From positions 972-7,200 of the forward strand of contig DDBM01000264.1 of the NCBI GenBank assembly GCA_002333125.1: 6,229 nt of DNA, given 5' to 3'. The notes beneath the pieces were generated by a model that worked only from the letters and a program-made list of their open reading frames with translations, was not told the DNA's origin and made no database searches. The stretch comes from Moraxellaceae bacterium UBA2032 (GTDB lineage Bacteria > Pseudomonadota > Gammaproteobacteria > Pseudomonadales > Moraxellaceae). Positions 1-6,229 of this stretch are shown here, piece by piece; position 1 is the stretch's first letter, and every line of letters starts with the position of its first letter. A program made the translations under genes and the position numbers.

Positions 1-2156
1 ACGTTGGCCGACAAAGTACGCATACCTTCAAAAATATTCCACTCCATCACGGCGGTATTACCTGTGGCCATTAGCACAATCATGGTTTCGCCAACCGCAC
101 GACCAAAACCAATCATTAAGGCCGAAAAAATACCTGGTGACGCGGTAGGTAATACCACACGCATTAAGGTTTGCCATTGCGTTGCACCCAAAGCTAAAGA
201 GCCATTGGTTAAATGACGTGGTACGGCAAATAACGCATCTTCGGCAATCGAAAAAATAGGCGCAATAACCGCAAAGCCCATCGCTAAACCCACAATTAAA
301 GAGTTGCGTTGGTCAAACTTAATGCCTGCTTCGTGTGATAACCAGTAACGAACATCACCACCAAATACGTGTAATTCGATGGCTTGAGAAGAACCAAACG
401 ACAACCATGCACCCAATAAAATGGGTGTAATCAGAATCACAGGAGCCCAACCGTCAGGAATACGACTGCGCTTTTCGAGTGGAATTTGTACCCAAACAAA
501 GCCACACAGCAAAATAATTAGTGGGGTAACAATTAACAAACTAGCAATACCAGGTAAGTTACTTTCGATGGCAGGAGCTAACCATAAGCCCGCCAAAAAG
601 CCCAAAATCACCGTAGGTAAGGCTTGCATTAACTCAATAGCGGGTTTGACTTTGGTACGTAATCTGGGCGACATAAATACTGCGGTGTACATCGCACCAA
701 AAATAGCTAAAGGCGCGGCTAACAACATGGCATAAAAAGCCGCTTTTAGCGTACCAAAAGTCAAAGGCATTAACGACATTTTGCCTTCAAAATCGGCATT
801 ACCTGAAGTGGATTGCCATGTATAACTTGGCGCAGGATAGGATTCGTACCACACTTTACTCCATGATGACTTCATTGAAATATCAGGATGCTCAGTGTGT
901 AAGTTCCAAAAACTGGCACCGTCTGCGGCTTGCACAAAAATACCTTCGGAGCGAGCAGAGACCGATAACTCCTTAATAGGTGTTGTCGCTGCGGCGTGAA
1001 TACCAATGGTGCGTTCAGAGGTGGTATAAAAATAGCCAATATTGCCTTGAGCATCACCTGCCACAAACCCTTTACGTTTGGCCTCGGGAGCAATGGCGGT
1101 AATGGCACTTGTACCTAACTGAAATTGACGAATTTTTTGTAGCGTAAATTTATCTTCTATACTGTTGGCATCACGTACTAAAAACCATTGGCTAATCGCT
1201 CCTTTACTATTACCCACCAACAGCGAAATTTCGCCTTGTAAGGAAATAGCGGTACTAATCTCTCCACCCTCTACTTTAACGGTTTGATATAATATTGGCT
1301 CACCATCAACTACTTTAAACACCGCAATATCATTTTTAGTTAACACATAAGCCCAACGTGCACCTTGGCCTAATATCATGCTTTTAATGGTATTACTATT
1401 AACAGCCAAGGCCATATTAAGACTACGCTCAAAGGTTTTAGCATCATTTGAGTCGCTATCAGTATTATCCATCGCACTACTTAAACTAAAGCCACCTGTG
1501 TCGGCATCATCTTTATGTACCGCAAAACGCTGCCATAACACTTGATTATTAGCGGCGGCAAATACTTGTAAGGTATTATCGTCATCACGAATGGCAAACA
1601 CCGATAAAGGCTGCTTGTTATCATTAACGGTTAAAGGTGCTGAACCATAAGGAAAAATAATGCTTGGTGTGACGACTTTAGATTTGCCATCGCGCGCTAC
1701 ATCTACCGAATAGCTTGGTTTAAAGACCAATAATTGGCCATTAGATAAACCCACGCCCACTAGACCTTGCAACACACCACTGCGCTGTACATGGCTAATA
1801 GAAACGCCTTCAGGCAACACCAAATGTTCGCTTGAGGTGGTTTGGCCATCTTTAACGCTAAAGTATTGCACTTCACCCGTTGCCAATAAACGTATGCCTG
1901 TTTGATTATATTCATCCATGTCCACCCATGTGGCTTGCTGTTTTGTTTGATAACTTTGTGCTTGATCAAATTTGGCTTGTTGAAATAAAGGCCAACTTTC
2001 GACCAATAAATACACAAAAATCAAGGCAATCGCTAACACCACAAAAATGCCACCAAAACCAATGGTGACATTTGTAATTTTATCTTTGATGCTACGGCGG
2101 CGATCTAAGGCAGCCATTGTGGCGGCATCGAGACGAACACGCTCTGGTCTACTCAT
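1..2156 (-). CDS. pstC: Phosphate ABC transporter permease PstC, long form with periplasmic extension (3' end cut by window)
   Basis: This is one of two inner-membrane permease subunits of the Pst phosphate importer; it receives phosphate from PstS and works with PstA and the ATPase PstB. The frame is open from the ATG at 2156 to the window edge, 718 codons. Residues about 27-52 form the first membrane helix. Residues about 53-465 are a large hydrophilic stretch, probably periplasmic, with short repeats of propeller type (133-145, 312-325, 365-376, 405-417). From about 470 the binding-protein-dependent permease domain begins, with several hydrophobic helices, the cytoplasmic coupling loop around G657 (LALGATQWQT...VVLP) and the PstC-like stretch GRAVGETMIVLMATGN. 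The last visible residues, RTLSAN, lie near the usual C-terminal part, so little is missing. E. coli PstC is only about 320 residues; the long form is known in Pseudomonas and Vibrio relatives. A GAGAG ribosome site at 2161-2165 sits 4 bases before the ATG. It follows pstS by 134 bases, across a terminator. The family assignment is firm; the role of the extension is unknown. Confidence 0.93.
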   Translation of the reverse strand, partial: MSRPERVRLDAATMAALDRRRSIKDKITNVTIGFGGIFVVLAIALIFVYLLVESWPLFQQAKFDQAQSYQTKQQATWVDMDEYNQTGIRLLATGEVQYFSVKDGQTTSSEHLVLPEGVSISHVQRSGVLQGLVGVGLSNGQLLVFKPSYSVDVARDGKSKVVTPSIIFPYGSAPLTVNDNKQPLSVFAIRDDDNTLQVFAAANNQVLWQRFAVHKDDADTGGFSLSSAMDNTDSDSNDAKTFERSLNMALAVNSNTIKSMILGQGARWAYVLTKNDIAVFKVVDGEPILYQTVKVEGGEISTAISLQGEISLLVGNSKGAISQWFLVRDANSIEDKFTLQKIRQFQLGTSAITAIAPEAKRKGFVAGDAQGNIGYFYTTSERTIGIHAAATTPIKELSVSARSEGIFVQAADGASFWNLHTEHPDISMKSSWSKVWYESYPAPSYTWQSTSGNADFEGKMSLMPLTFGTLKAAFYAMLLAAPLAIFGAMYTAVFMSPRLRTKVKPAIELMQALPTVILGFLAGLWLAPAIESNLPGIASLLIVTPLIILLCGFVWVQIPLEKRSRIPDGWAPVILITPILLGAWLSFGSSQAIELHVFGGDVRYWLSHEAGIKFDQRNSLIVGLAMGFAVIAPIFSIAEDALFAVPRHLTNGSLALGATQWQTLMRVVLPTASPGIFSALMIGFGRAVGETMIVLMATGNTAVMEWNIFEGMRTLSAN

Positions 2157-2194
2157 AAAACTCTCGAATTAATCAAACTCATGTGGACTAACAC

Positions 2195-2224
2195 ATTTTA
2201 GCTAAACATAATCACAAATCTAAA
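2195..2224 (-). promoter_or_regulatory. Possible weak promoter for pstC
   Basis: Read on the minus strand, a -35-like TTTAGA (2219-2224, 4 of 6 consensus bases) is followed after 18 bases by a -10-like TAAAAT (2195-2200, 5 of 6). It lies downstream of the pstS terminator and could give pstC its own basal transcription, independent of readthrough. No Pho box half-site is seen in this gap. The region is very AT-rich, so a chance match is quite possible. Confidence 0.3.
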
Positions 2225-2252
2225 AGCATTTAAAAACAATAATTTTTACAGC

Positions 2253-2276
2253 AAAAAAGGGGCTATCAGCCCCTCT
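2253..2276 (-). terminator. Rho-independent terminator/attenuator between pstS and pstC
   Basis: Read on the minus strand, AGGGGCT pairs with AGCCCCT around a 3-base loop, followed directly by a run of six T. Stem arms in plus coordinates are 2258-2264 and 2268-2274. The hairpin starts 17 bases past the pstS stop codon. It is well formed for the pstS direction; on the plus strand the trailing T run is short and interrupted. Because pstC follows in the same direction without a Pho box of its own, I infer a partial terminator that allows some readthrough, giving more PstS than permease. Confidence 0.85.
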
Positions 2277-2290
2277 TTTATTATAAAGGA

Positions 2291-3244
2291 TTACAATCCT
2301 AGTTTGGCTCTAATCTTTTTGACCTCACTAGCAGGCAAAGGAATATAGCCGTCTTTGTCCACAATTTGCTGACCTTGTTTAGATAAAACCAGTTTAACAA
2401 ACTCGGCCTCTAAAGGAGCTAAAGGCTTTTTAGGATGCTTGTTAACGTAAACATACAAAAAACGCGCTAAAGGATATTTACCCGATAAGGCATTTTTAGC
2501 CGTTGCCGCTACAAACTCGCCATCGCTACCTTTTAAAGGAACTGCTTTAACACCTGATGTTACATAACCAATACCCGAATAACCAATGCCGTTAATCGAA
2601 TTAGAAACCGATTGCACTACCGAAGCCGAACCCGGTTGTTCGTTTACGTTAGCTTTAAAGTCACCTTTACATAAAGCGTGTTCTTTAAAATAACCGTAAG
2701 TACCCGAGACCGAGTTACGACCAAACAATTGCAAGTCACGCGCTTTCCAAGCACCTGTTAAGCCTACATCACCCCAGTTATTGGCTTGTTTTTCGTAACC
2801 ACATTTACGAGTACTCGAAAAAACGGCATCAACCATAGCCATCGACATCCCTTTAATGGGGTTATCTTTATGCACAAATACCGCCAAGGCATCTACTGCA
2901 ACAGGAATAGCCGTTGGTTTATAACCATACTTCTTTTCAAAGTCTTGAATCTCGTTATCTTTCATAGCACGAGACATAGGGCCAAAATTAGAAGTGCCTT
3001 GAGATAACGCAGGAGGAGCAGTCGAAGAACCTGCAGCCTGAATTTGTACGTTAATATTAGGGTATTGTTTTTTGAACTCTTCAGCCCAAAATGTCATTAA
3101 ATTAGCTAAAGTATCCGAACCTACGCTGGATAAGTTACCTGAAATACCCGAAGTTTTTTCGTAAACAGGCATACCTGCATCAACCGCTGCTTGTGCATTA
3201 ACTACGCCCAAACCCAATGCCAACACTAAAAGTTGCAGCTTCAT
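2291..3244 (-). CDS. pstS: Periplasmic phosphate-binding protein PstS
   Basis: This is the soluble substrate-binding protein of the Pst importer: it binds inorganic phosphate in the periplasm and delivers it to PstC/PstA. The protein has 317 residues, the usual length for the Pseudomonas-type PstS. Residues 1-19 are a Sec signal peptide (hydrophobic core [11 protein letters not shown], likely cut after NAQA); there is no lipobox cysteine, so it should be free in the periplasm. Phosphate-site motifs typical of the family follow in order: SSVGSDTL (39-46), [10 protein letters not shown] (71-80) and [12 protein letters not shown] (175-186), then [13 protein letters not shown] (201-213). Cysteines C148 and C192 are the only two and are placed to form a disulfide. 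A GGGAG ribosome site (3251-3255) lies 6 bases before the ATG, supporting this start. A Pho box upstream indicates PhoB control. It is the first gene of the operon, ahead of pstC. Confidence 0.96.
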   Translation of the reverse strand: MKLQLLVLALGLGVVNAQAAVDAGMPVYEKTSGISGNLSSVGSDTLANLMTFWAEEFKKQYPNINVQIQAAGSSTAPPALSQGTSNFGPMSRAMKDNEIQDFEKKYGYKPTAIPVAVDALAVFVHKDNPIKGMSMAMVDAVFSSTRKCGYEKQANNWGDVGLTGAWKARDLQLFGRNSVSGTYGYFKEHALCKGDFKANVNEQPGSASVVQSVSNSINGIGYSGIGYVTSGVKAVPLKGSDGEFVAATAKNALSGKYPLARFLYVYVNKHPKKPLAPLEAEFVKLVLSKQGQQIVDKDGYIPLPASEVKKIRAKLGL

Positions 3245-3250
3245 AATAGA

Positions 3251-3255
3251 CTCCC
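3251..3255 (-). promoter_or_regulatory. Ribosome binding site of pstS
   Basis: The minus strand reads GGGAG followed by six bases and the ATG. Good match and spacing; it fixes the start that gives a complete signal peptide. Confidence 0.75.
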
Positions 3256-3285
3256 AATAAAGGTATATGCTTTAAACATGAAACT

Positions 3286-3291
3286 AGAGTA
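3286..3291 (-). promoter_or_regulatory. Candidate -10 element of the pstS promoter
   Basis: The minus strand reads TACTCT, 3 of 6 matches to TATAAT including the key first T, A and last T. It lies 10 bases downstream of the Pho box, the spacing known for PhoB-activated promoters, where the Pho box replaces the -35. Transcription would start near 3279, leaving a leader of about 35 bases. The element is weak, as expected for an activator-dependent promoter; the exact hexamer is uncertain. Confidence 0.5.
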
Positions 3292-3301
3292 GCCCATATA
3301 T

Positions 3302-3319
3302 ATGACAAGTTTGTGACAA
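3302..3319 (-). promoter_or_regulatory. Pho box (PhoB binding site) upstream of pstS
   Basis: The minus strand reads TTGTCACAAACTTGTCAT: two direct repeats, TTGTCAC (3313-3319) and TTGTCAT (3302-3308), spaced 11 bases start to start with an AT-rich centre. This matches the known Pho box pattern of CTGTCA-type 7-mers separated by 4 bases; only the leading C is replaced by T in each copy. Orientation and distance point to pstS, about 58 bases from its ATG. It predicts induction of pstS by phosphorylated PhoB during phosphate limitation. Confidence 0.88.
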
Positions 3320-3373
3320 TGACGTTTTTTAAACCAAAAGATAAGAATAATTGACTAGGCAACCGTTTTTTGA

Positions 3374-3402
3374 TTGAGCTATTAACAATAGCTGCATAGA
3401 AT
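3374..3402 (+). promoter_or_regulatory. Candidate sigma70 promoter of the GGDEF-EAL gene
   Basis: TTGAGC (3374-3379, 4 of 6) and TAGAAT (3397-3402, 5 of 6) are separated by 17 bases, the ideal spacing. Transcription would begin near 3409, giving a leader of about 113 bases. A second, weaker pair lies nearer the gene: TTGCAG (3432-3437) and TAATAT (3454-3459), 16 bases apart. I cannot decide between them from sequence alone. Confidence 0.45.
3377..3393. repeat. 7-bp perfect inverted repeat, operator-like
   Basis: AGCTATT and AATAGCT are exact reverse complements around the centre AAC. The dyad overlaps the end of the candidate -35 and fills most of the spacer of the promoter at 3374-3402, a place where a dimeric repressor could act. 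It is not followed by a T run on either strand, so it is unlikely to be a terminator. I do not recognise the motif as the site of a known regulator. Confidence 0.45.
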
Positions 3403-3430
3403 AGAGAAATTCATTGCGCCTTACACTATT

Positions 3431-3443
3431 ATTGCAGTGCAAT
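3431..3443. repeat. 6-bp palindrome in the leader or second promoter of the GGDEF-EAL gene
   Basis: ATTGCA and TGCAAT are exact reverse complements around a single G. It overlaps the weaker candidate -35 at 3432-3437. An AT-only inverted repeat, ATATTA/TAATAT around AAAA, lies close by at about 3456-3471. Such short repeats in AT-rich DNA can be chance; the 13-base palindrome is the better of the two as an operator candidate. Confidence 0.3.
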
Positions 3444-3506
3444 GCGTAAATCCTAATATTAAAAATAATATATTTCATTCGCTCCCATAGTGTTTGGTTT
3501 TATAAC

Positions 3507-3512
3507 AGGGGG
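3507..3512 (+). promoter_or_regulatory. Ribosome binding site of the GGDEF-EAL gene
   Basis: AGGGGG lies 9 bases before the ATG at 3522. An in-frame TAA at 3447 and the lack of any in-frame ATG or GTG between it and 3522 support this start. Confidence 0.7.
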
Positions 3513-3521
3513 TACGGTTTA

Positions 3522-6229
3522 ATGACCGACCAAGATAATAATAATGCCAGCTCAGAGATGCCTACCCCTCTCATTGAGCAACGACTCATGCAACTCCAGT
3601 CTTCACAAATGATTGGGCAATTTCAATTTTTTAGTTTTATTTCTTTAGTTTCTATTATTACGGTGAGTTTTTTATATTGGGACGAACCCAATACCCTGTT
3701 TTTATCTACCAAAACTTGGTCAGGCTTAAGTGTCTTTAGTGTGTGCTTATCTATTGCCTTGATGAGCCGCCTCAAACATAACTTTCAAGAATATCGTGCG
3801 TACACTATCGAAAAATTTATTAATGCAACAGCGTTAATGATGGGTGGCGTGTGGGGTGTTGCTGCGGTTGTTTTTTCACCGAGCTTTCCTATTAATGGCG
3901 CACCACTCAATGATTTTTATCGCCCTGCCCTGTTTGCCTGTTTAGTGAGTTGGCAAGCGATTGCTGCATTAACCAGTTATTCGAGTCGTTTTGAAACCTT
4001 TATTTATTTTGCTGTTGCCGCTATTTTGCCAGGTTTATTATTATTAACGGCTTATCCTTCGGTAGTGAACTCGGCTTTGACGGGTGTAGGTGGCTTGTTT
4101 TTCTTTTTTGTGTTGTTAGCAGGTCGGCGTTTAAGTGACTTAAGTTATCAATCCTTATGGTTGCAGCTACGCAACGAAGATTTAATTCATTTTTTAGAAA
4201 GCTCTAAAAGCACCGTTGAGGCCGTTAATCAAAAACTTGCCCAAGAAATCCAAGAGCGTCGTCATACCGAAAGCCAACTCCAAGAAGTGAATATTCATCT
4301 AGAACAAAAAGTACGCGAACGCACCTTAGCCTTATCCGACATTAACCGTGCTTTACGCAATAGCCAAGAACGTCTAACTCTCGCCATTGATGCCTCTGGT
4401 ATTGGTTTGTGGGATTGGAACATGAGCAACAATGAGATTTTTAATTCTAATTTTGAGCAATTATTAGGTTACTCAAAACTAGAAATGAAAGCACTCATGG
4501 GTAACATGAAACAAATCATTCATCCTGATGATTACAGCAATGTAAAACGCGCCTTATTACAACATCTACGCAAAAAAAAGCCGAGCTATGAAGTTGCCTA
4601 TCGCATATTACATAGGGCAGGGCATTGGGTATGGGTTGAAGATAACGGTCGAGTGGTGGCATGGGATGGCAAAGGCCTGCCACTACGCTTAATTGGTACA
4701 CGCCGTGACATTACACCCGAACGCGAAGTTGAAGCCAAACTGCGTCTTTCGGCTTCGGTATTTGAATATGCAGCCGAAGGTATTTATATTTTAGATGCTA
4801 ATTTTTGCTATTTATCGGTAAATCCACGCTTTAGCCAAATGTCAGGTTTTAGTAATGACGACCTAGAAGGCAAACATCTTTTTGATCTGACTACCAGTGA
4901 TGTCACCCCTAAAGCGGCGTTATATCATTCTGCACTCGAACAATTAAAACGCTCAGGCGACTGGCAAGGCGAACTATTAGAGCATCGCAAAAGTGGTGAA
5001 GCATTTCCGCAATGGTTACACATTACCGCCGTTTATAATAATGATAATCAAATTGGCCACTATGTTGGTATTGTCTCCGATTTAACACAGCGCAAAGAAG
5101 CCGAAGAAAAGCTCAAATATTTAGCTAATTATGACCGTTTAACGGGCTTGGCTAATCGTAATTTGTTTCATGATCGTCTGCATAGTGCCATTATGCTTGC
5201 TCGCGAAAAGAATCATACCTTTGCGGTACTTCATATAGACCTTGACCGCTTTAGACCACTCAATGACAGTTTAGGCCATGAATTAGGCGATGTTTTACTT
5301 AAAAAAGTCGCCGAACGTATTAGCCAAACAGCCAGTGATGCTAACACCGTGGCTCGTTTAGGCAGCGATGAGTTTGCGTTAATTTTAGACCAAGCTCAAA
5401 GCCATACTGCGCTTGAGTCATATTGTGAAAAAATTATCGACAATTTACGCCGCCCCTTTAAAGTGGGTGAGCATGAGTTGTTATTAGGTGCGTCTATTGG
5501 TGTTAGTTTATTTCCTGAACATGGCCGTGAATTACAAATTTTAATCAACCATGCCGACTTAGCCTTACAACAAGCCAAACGCATGGGCGGCAATAGCACA
5601 CGCTTCTTTAGTGATGATGTAAAGTCTATTTCTATCGAACAAGTCAACCTAGAAAGTGCCTTACGTAAAGCTATTTTTAAAGATGAATTTGTGGTGTTTT
5701 ATCAACCCAAAATTTGCCTTAAAACCAATCGTATTATTAGCACCGAAGCCTTAGTGCGTTGGCAACATCCGACGATGGGCTTATTGTCTCCTGCCCAATT
5801 TATTCCACTAGCCGAAGAAGCTGGCCTAATTTCGGCAATCGGTGAAATCGTTTTATATAAAGCCTGTCAGCAAACTTATGACTGGCATATTCAAGGTTTT
5901 ACGCATATTAGCACCTCAGTTAATGTGGTAGCACAGCAATTACAACGCGGTAATTTATTGGAAATTGTGGATAGAATTTTAGTTAATACAAGTTTAGACC
6001 CCACTGCCCTCGAGTTAGAGCTTACAGAGTCTTCGTTTATGGACGAAAAAGAAACGGTATGCCAACAACTTGAAGACTTACGCAGTCGCGGCATCAAAAT
6101 TGCCTTAGATGACTTTGGGACGGGTTACTCTTCGTTATCTTATTTGCGCGACTTTCCGATTGATGTGCTTAAAATCGACCAATCGTTTGTGTTTAGAATT
6201 GGCCAAGCCGAAAAAGACGATGCCATTGT
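3522..6229 (+). CDS. Membrane PAS-PAS-GGDEF-EAL cyclic-di-GMP signalling protein, probably a phosphodiesterase (3' end cut by window)
   Basis: 902 codons are visible; about 60-75 more would complete the EAL domain. Six hydrophobic helices lie at about 33-53, 66-84, 101-120, 134-153, 158-178 and 184-201; I do not recognise this membrane module. A coiled coil (about 215-285) leads to two PAS domains, about 282-404 (PAS_3 type, WDWN, HPDD, ending GTRRDIT) and 408-525 (ending GIVSDLTQRK). The GGDEF domain (about 530-690) has DRLTGLANR and the metal ligand D573, but the signature is GSDEF (614-618), the usual phosphate-contact lysine is R578, the usual arginine after AKxxG is G690, and no RxxD inhibitory site precedes the signature. 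The EAL domain starts near 705 and keeps E742 (EALVRW), N801, the ELTES glutamates (833, 836), D863-D864 (DDFGTGYSS) and K884. I infer c-di-GMP hydrolysis with a sensory or GTP-binding GGDEF domain. It is transcribed divergently from pstS. Confidence 0.92.
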   Translation, partial: MTDQDNNNASSEMPTPLIEQRLMQLQSSQMIGQFQFFSFISLVSIITVSFLYWDEPNTLFLSTKTWSGLSVFSVCLSIALMSRLKHNFQEYRAYTIEKFINATALMMGGVWGVAAVVFSPSFPINGAPLNDFYRPALFACLVSWQAIAALTSYSSRFETFIYFAVAAILPGLLLLTAYPSVVNSALTGVGGLFFFFVLLAGRRLSDLSYQSLWLQLRNEDLIHFLESSKSTVEAVNQKLAQEIQERRHTESQLQEVNIHLEQKVRERTLALSDINRALRNSQERLTLAIDASGIGLWDWNMSNNEIFNSNFEQLLGYSKLEMKALMGNMKQIIHPDDYSNVKRALLQHLRKKKPSYEVAYRILHRAGHWVWVEDNGRVVAWDGKGLPLRLIGTRRDITPEREVEAKLRLSASVFEYAAEGIYILDANFCYLSVNPRFSQMSGFSNDDLEGKHLFDLTTSDVTPKAALYHSALEQLKRSGDWQGELLEHRKSGEAFPQWLHITAVYNNDNQIGHYVGIVSDLTQRKEAEEKLKYLANYDRLTGLANRNLFHDRLHSAIMLAREKNHTFAVLHIDLDRFRPLNDSLGHELGDVLLKKVAERISQTASDANTVARLGSDEFALILDQAQSHTALESYCEKIIDNLRRPFKVGEHELLLGASIGVSLFPEHGRELQILINHADLALQQAKRMGGNSTRFFSDDVKSISIEQVNLESALRKAIFKDEFVVFYQPKICLKTNRIISTEALVRWQHPTMGLLSPAQFIPLAEEAGLISAIGEIVLYKACQQTYDWHIQGFTHISTSVNVVAQQLQRGNLLEIVDRILVNTSLDPTALELELTESSFMDEKETVCQQLEDLRSRGIKIALDDFGTGYSSLSYLRDFPIDVLKIDQSFVFRIGQAEKDDAI

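Noticed and set aside
4..735. Open frames on the plus strand at 4-216 and 421-735
   Set aside because: They lie antisense to pstC, whose frame is continuous and has clear homology features; their translations have no recognisable domain or start signal.
872..2068. Short frames at 872-1108 (-), 1760-2017 (-) and 1880-2068 (+)
   Set aside because: All overlap the uninterrupted pstC frame in other phases or on the opposite strand. I translated pstC across this region and found no frameshift that would make them part of a broken gene.
2197..2206. 10-base palindrome TTTAGCTAAA in the pstS-pstC gap
   Set aside because: Short, and in very AT-rich DNA; nothing ties it to a regulator beyond its overlap with a weak promoter candidate.
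2786..3007. Plus-strand frame inside pstS
   Set aside because: Antisense shadow of a well-supported gene; translation is low-complexity and unlike any known protein.
3318..3324. A third Pho box half-site (CGTCATT on the minus strand)
   Set aside because: It overlaps the first repeat and is out of the 11-base register, so it does not extend the tandem array.
3351..3356. TTGACT as a -35 for the signalling gene
   Set aside because: Close to the TTGACA consensus, but no acceptable -10 lies 15-19 bases downstream.
4516..6097. Minus-strand frames at 4516-4701, 5396-5647 and 5891-6097
   Set aside because: All are antisense to the PAS-GGDEF-EAL gene, which has intact domains throughout.
1..6229. 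CRISPR array, tRNA, insertion sequence, riboswitch or toxin-antitoxin pair
   Set aside because: I saw no spaced direct repeats, cloverleaf, transposase frame, terminal repeats or small paired genes; nearly all the window is occupied by three long genes.

Overview
The window most likely comes from a fairly AT-rich gammaproteobacterium. The basis is the PstS type (close to the soluble PstS of Pseudomonas and Vibrio), the very long PstC with an N-terminal periplasmic extension (a form I know from the same groups), a canonical Pho box, and a PAS-GGDEF-EAL protein. I cannot name the genus. No tRNA, rRNA, CRISPR array, insertion sequence or phage gene is visible.

Layout. The left half lies on the minus strand and is the start of a high-affinity phosphate uptake (pst) operon. 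pstS (2291-3244) encodes the periplasmic phosphate-binding protein and is transcribed first. A 134-base gap with a strong hairpin terminator follows, then pstC (from 2156 down past base 1, where the window cuts it). pstC reads as one uninterrupted frame of 718 visible codons. pstA, pstB and phoU would be expected beyond the left edge but are not seen. The right half lies on the plus strand and is a single large gene (3522 to beyond 6229) for a membrane-anchored cyclic-di-GMP signalling protein: six predicted membrane helices, a coiled coil, two PAS domains, a GGDEF domain with a degenerate active site (GSDEF), and an EAL domain whose visible catalytic residues are intact.

The 277-base divergent region (3245-3521) holds the control signals. 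A near-perfect Pho box (3302-3319) faces pstS. A candidate sigma70 promoter for the signalling gene (3374-3402) has a 7-bp perfect inverted repeat between its -35 and -10. A second small palindrome lies in the leader.

How the genes work together. PstS captures phosphate in the periplasm and hands it to the PstC/PstA channel; the Pho box implies induction by PhoB under phosphate limitation. The terminator between pstS and pstC would let the cell make much more binding protein than permease. The divergent gene is probably a c-di-GMP phosphodiesterase with a regulatory GGDEF domain. A link between its expression and phosphate status is possible from position only and is not shown. I see no clearly new biological system here; the most interesting points are the degenerate GGDEF site, the propeller-like PstC extension and the layout of the divergent control region.
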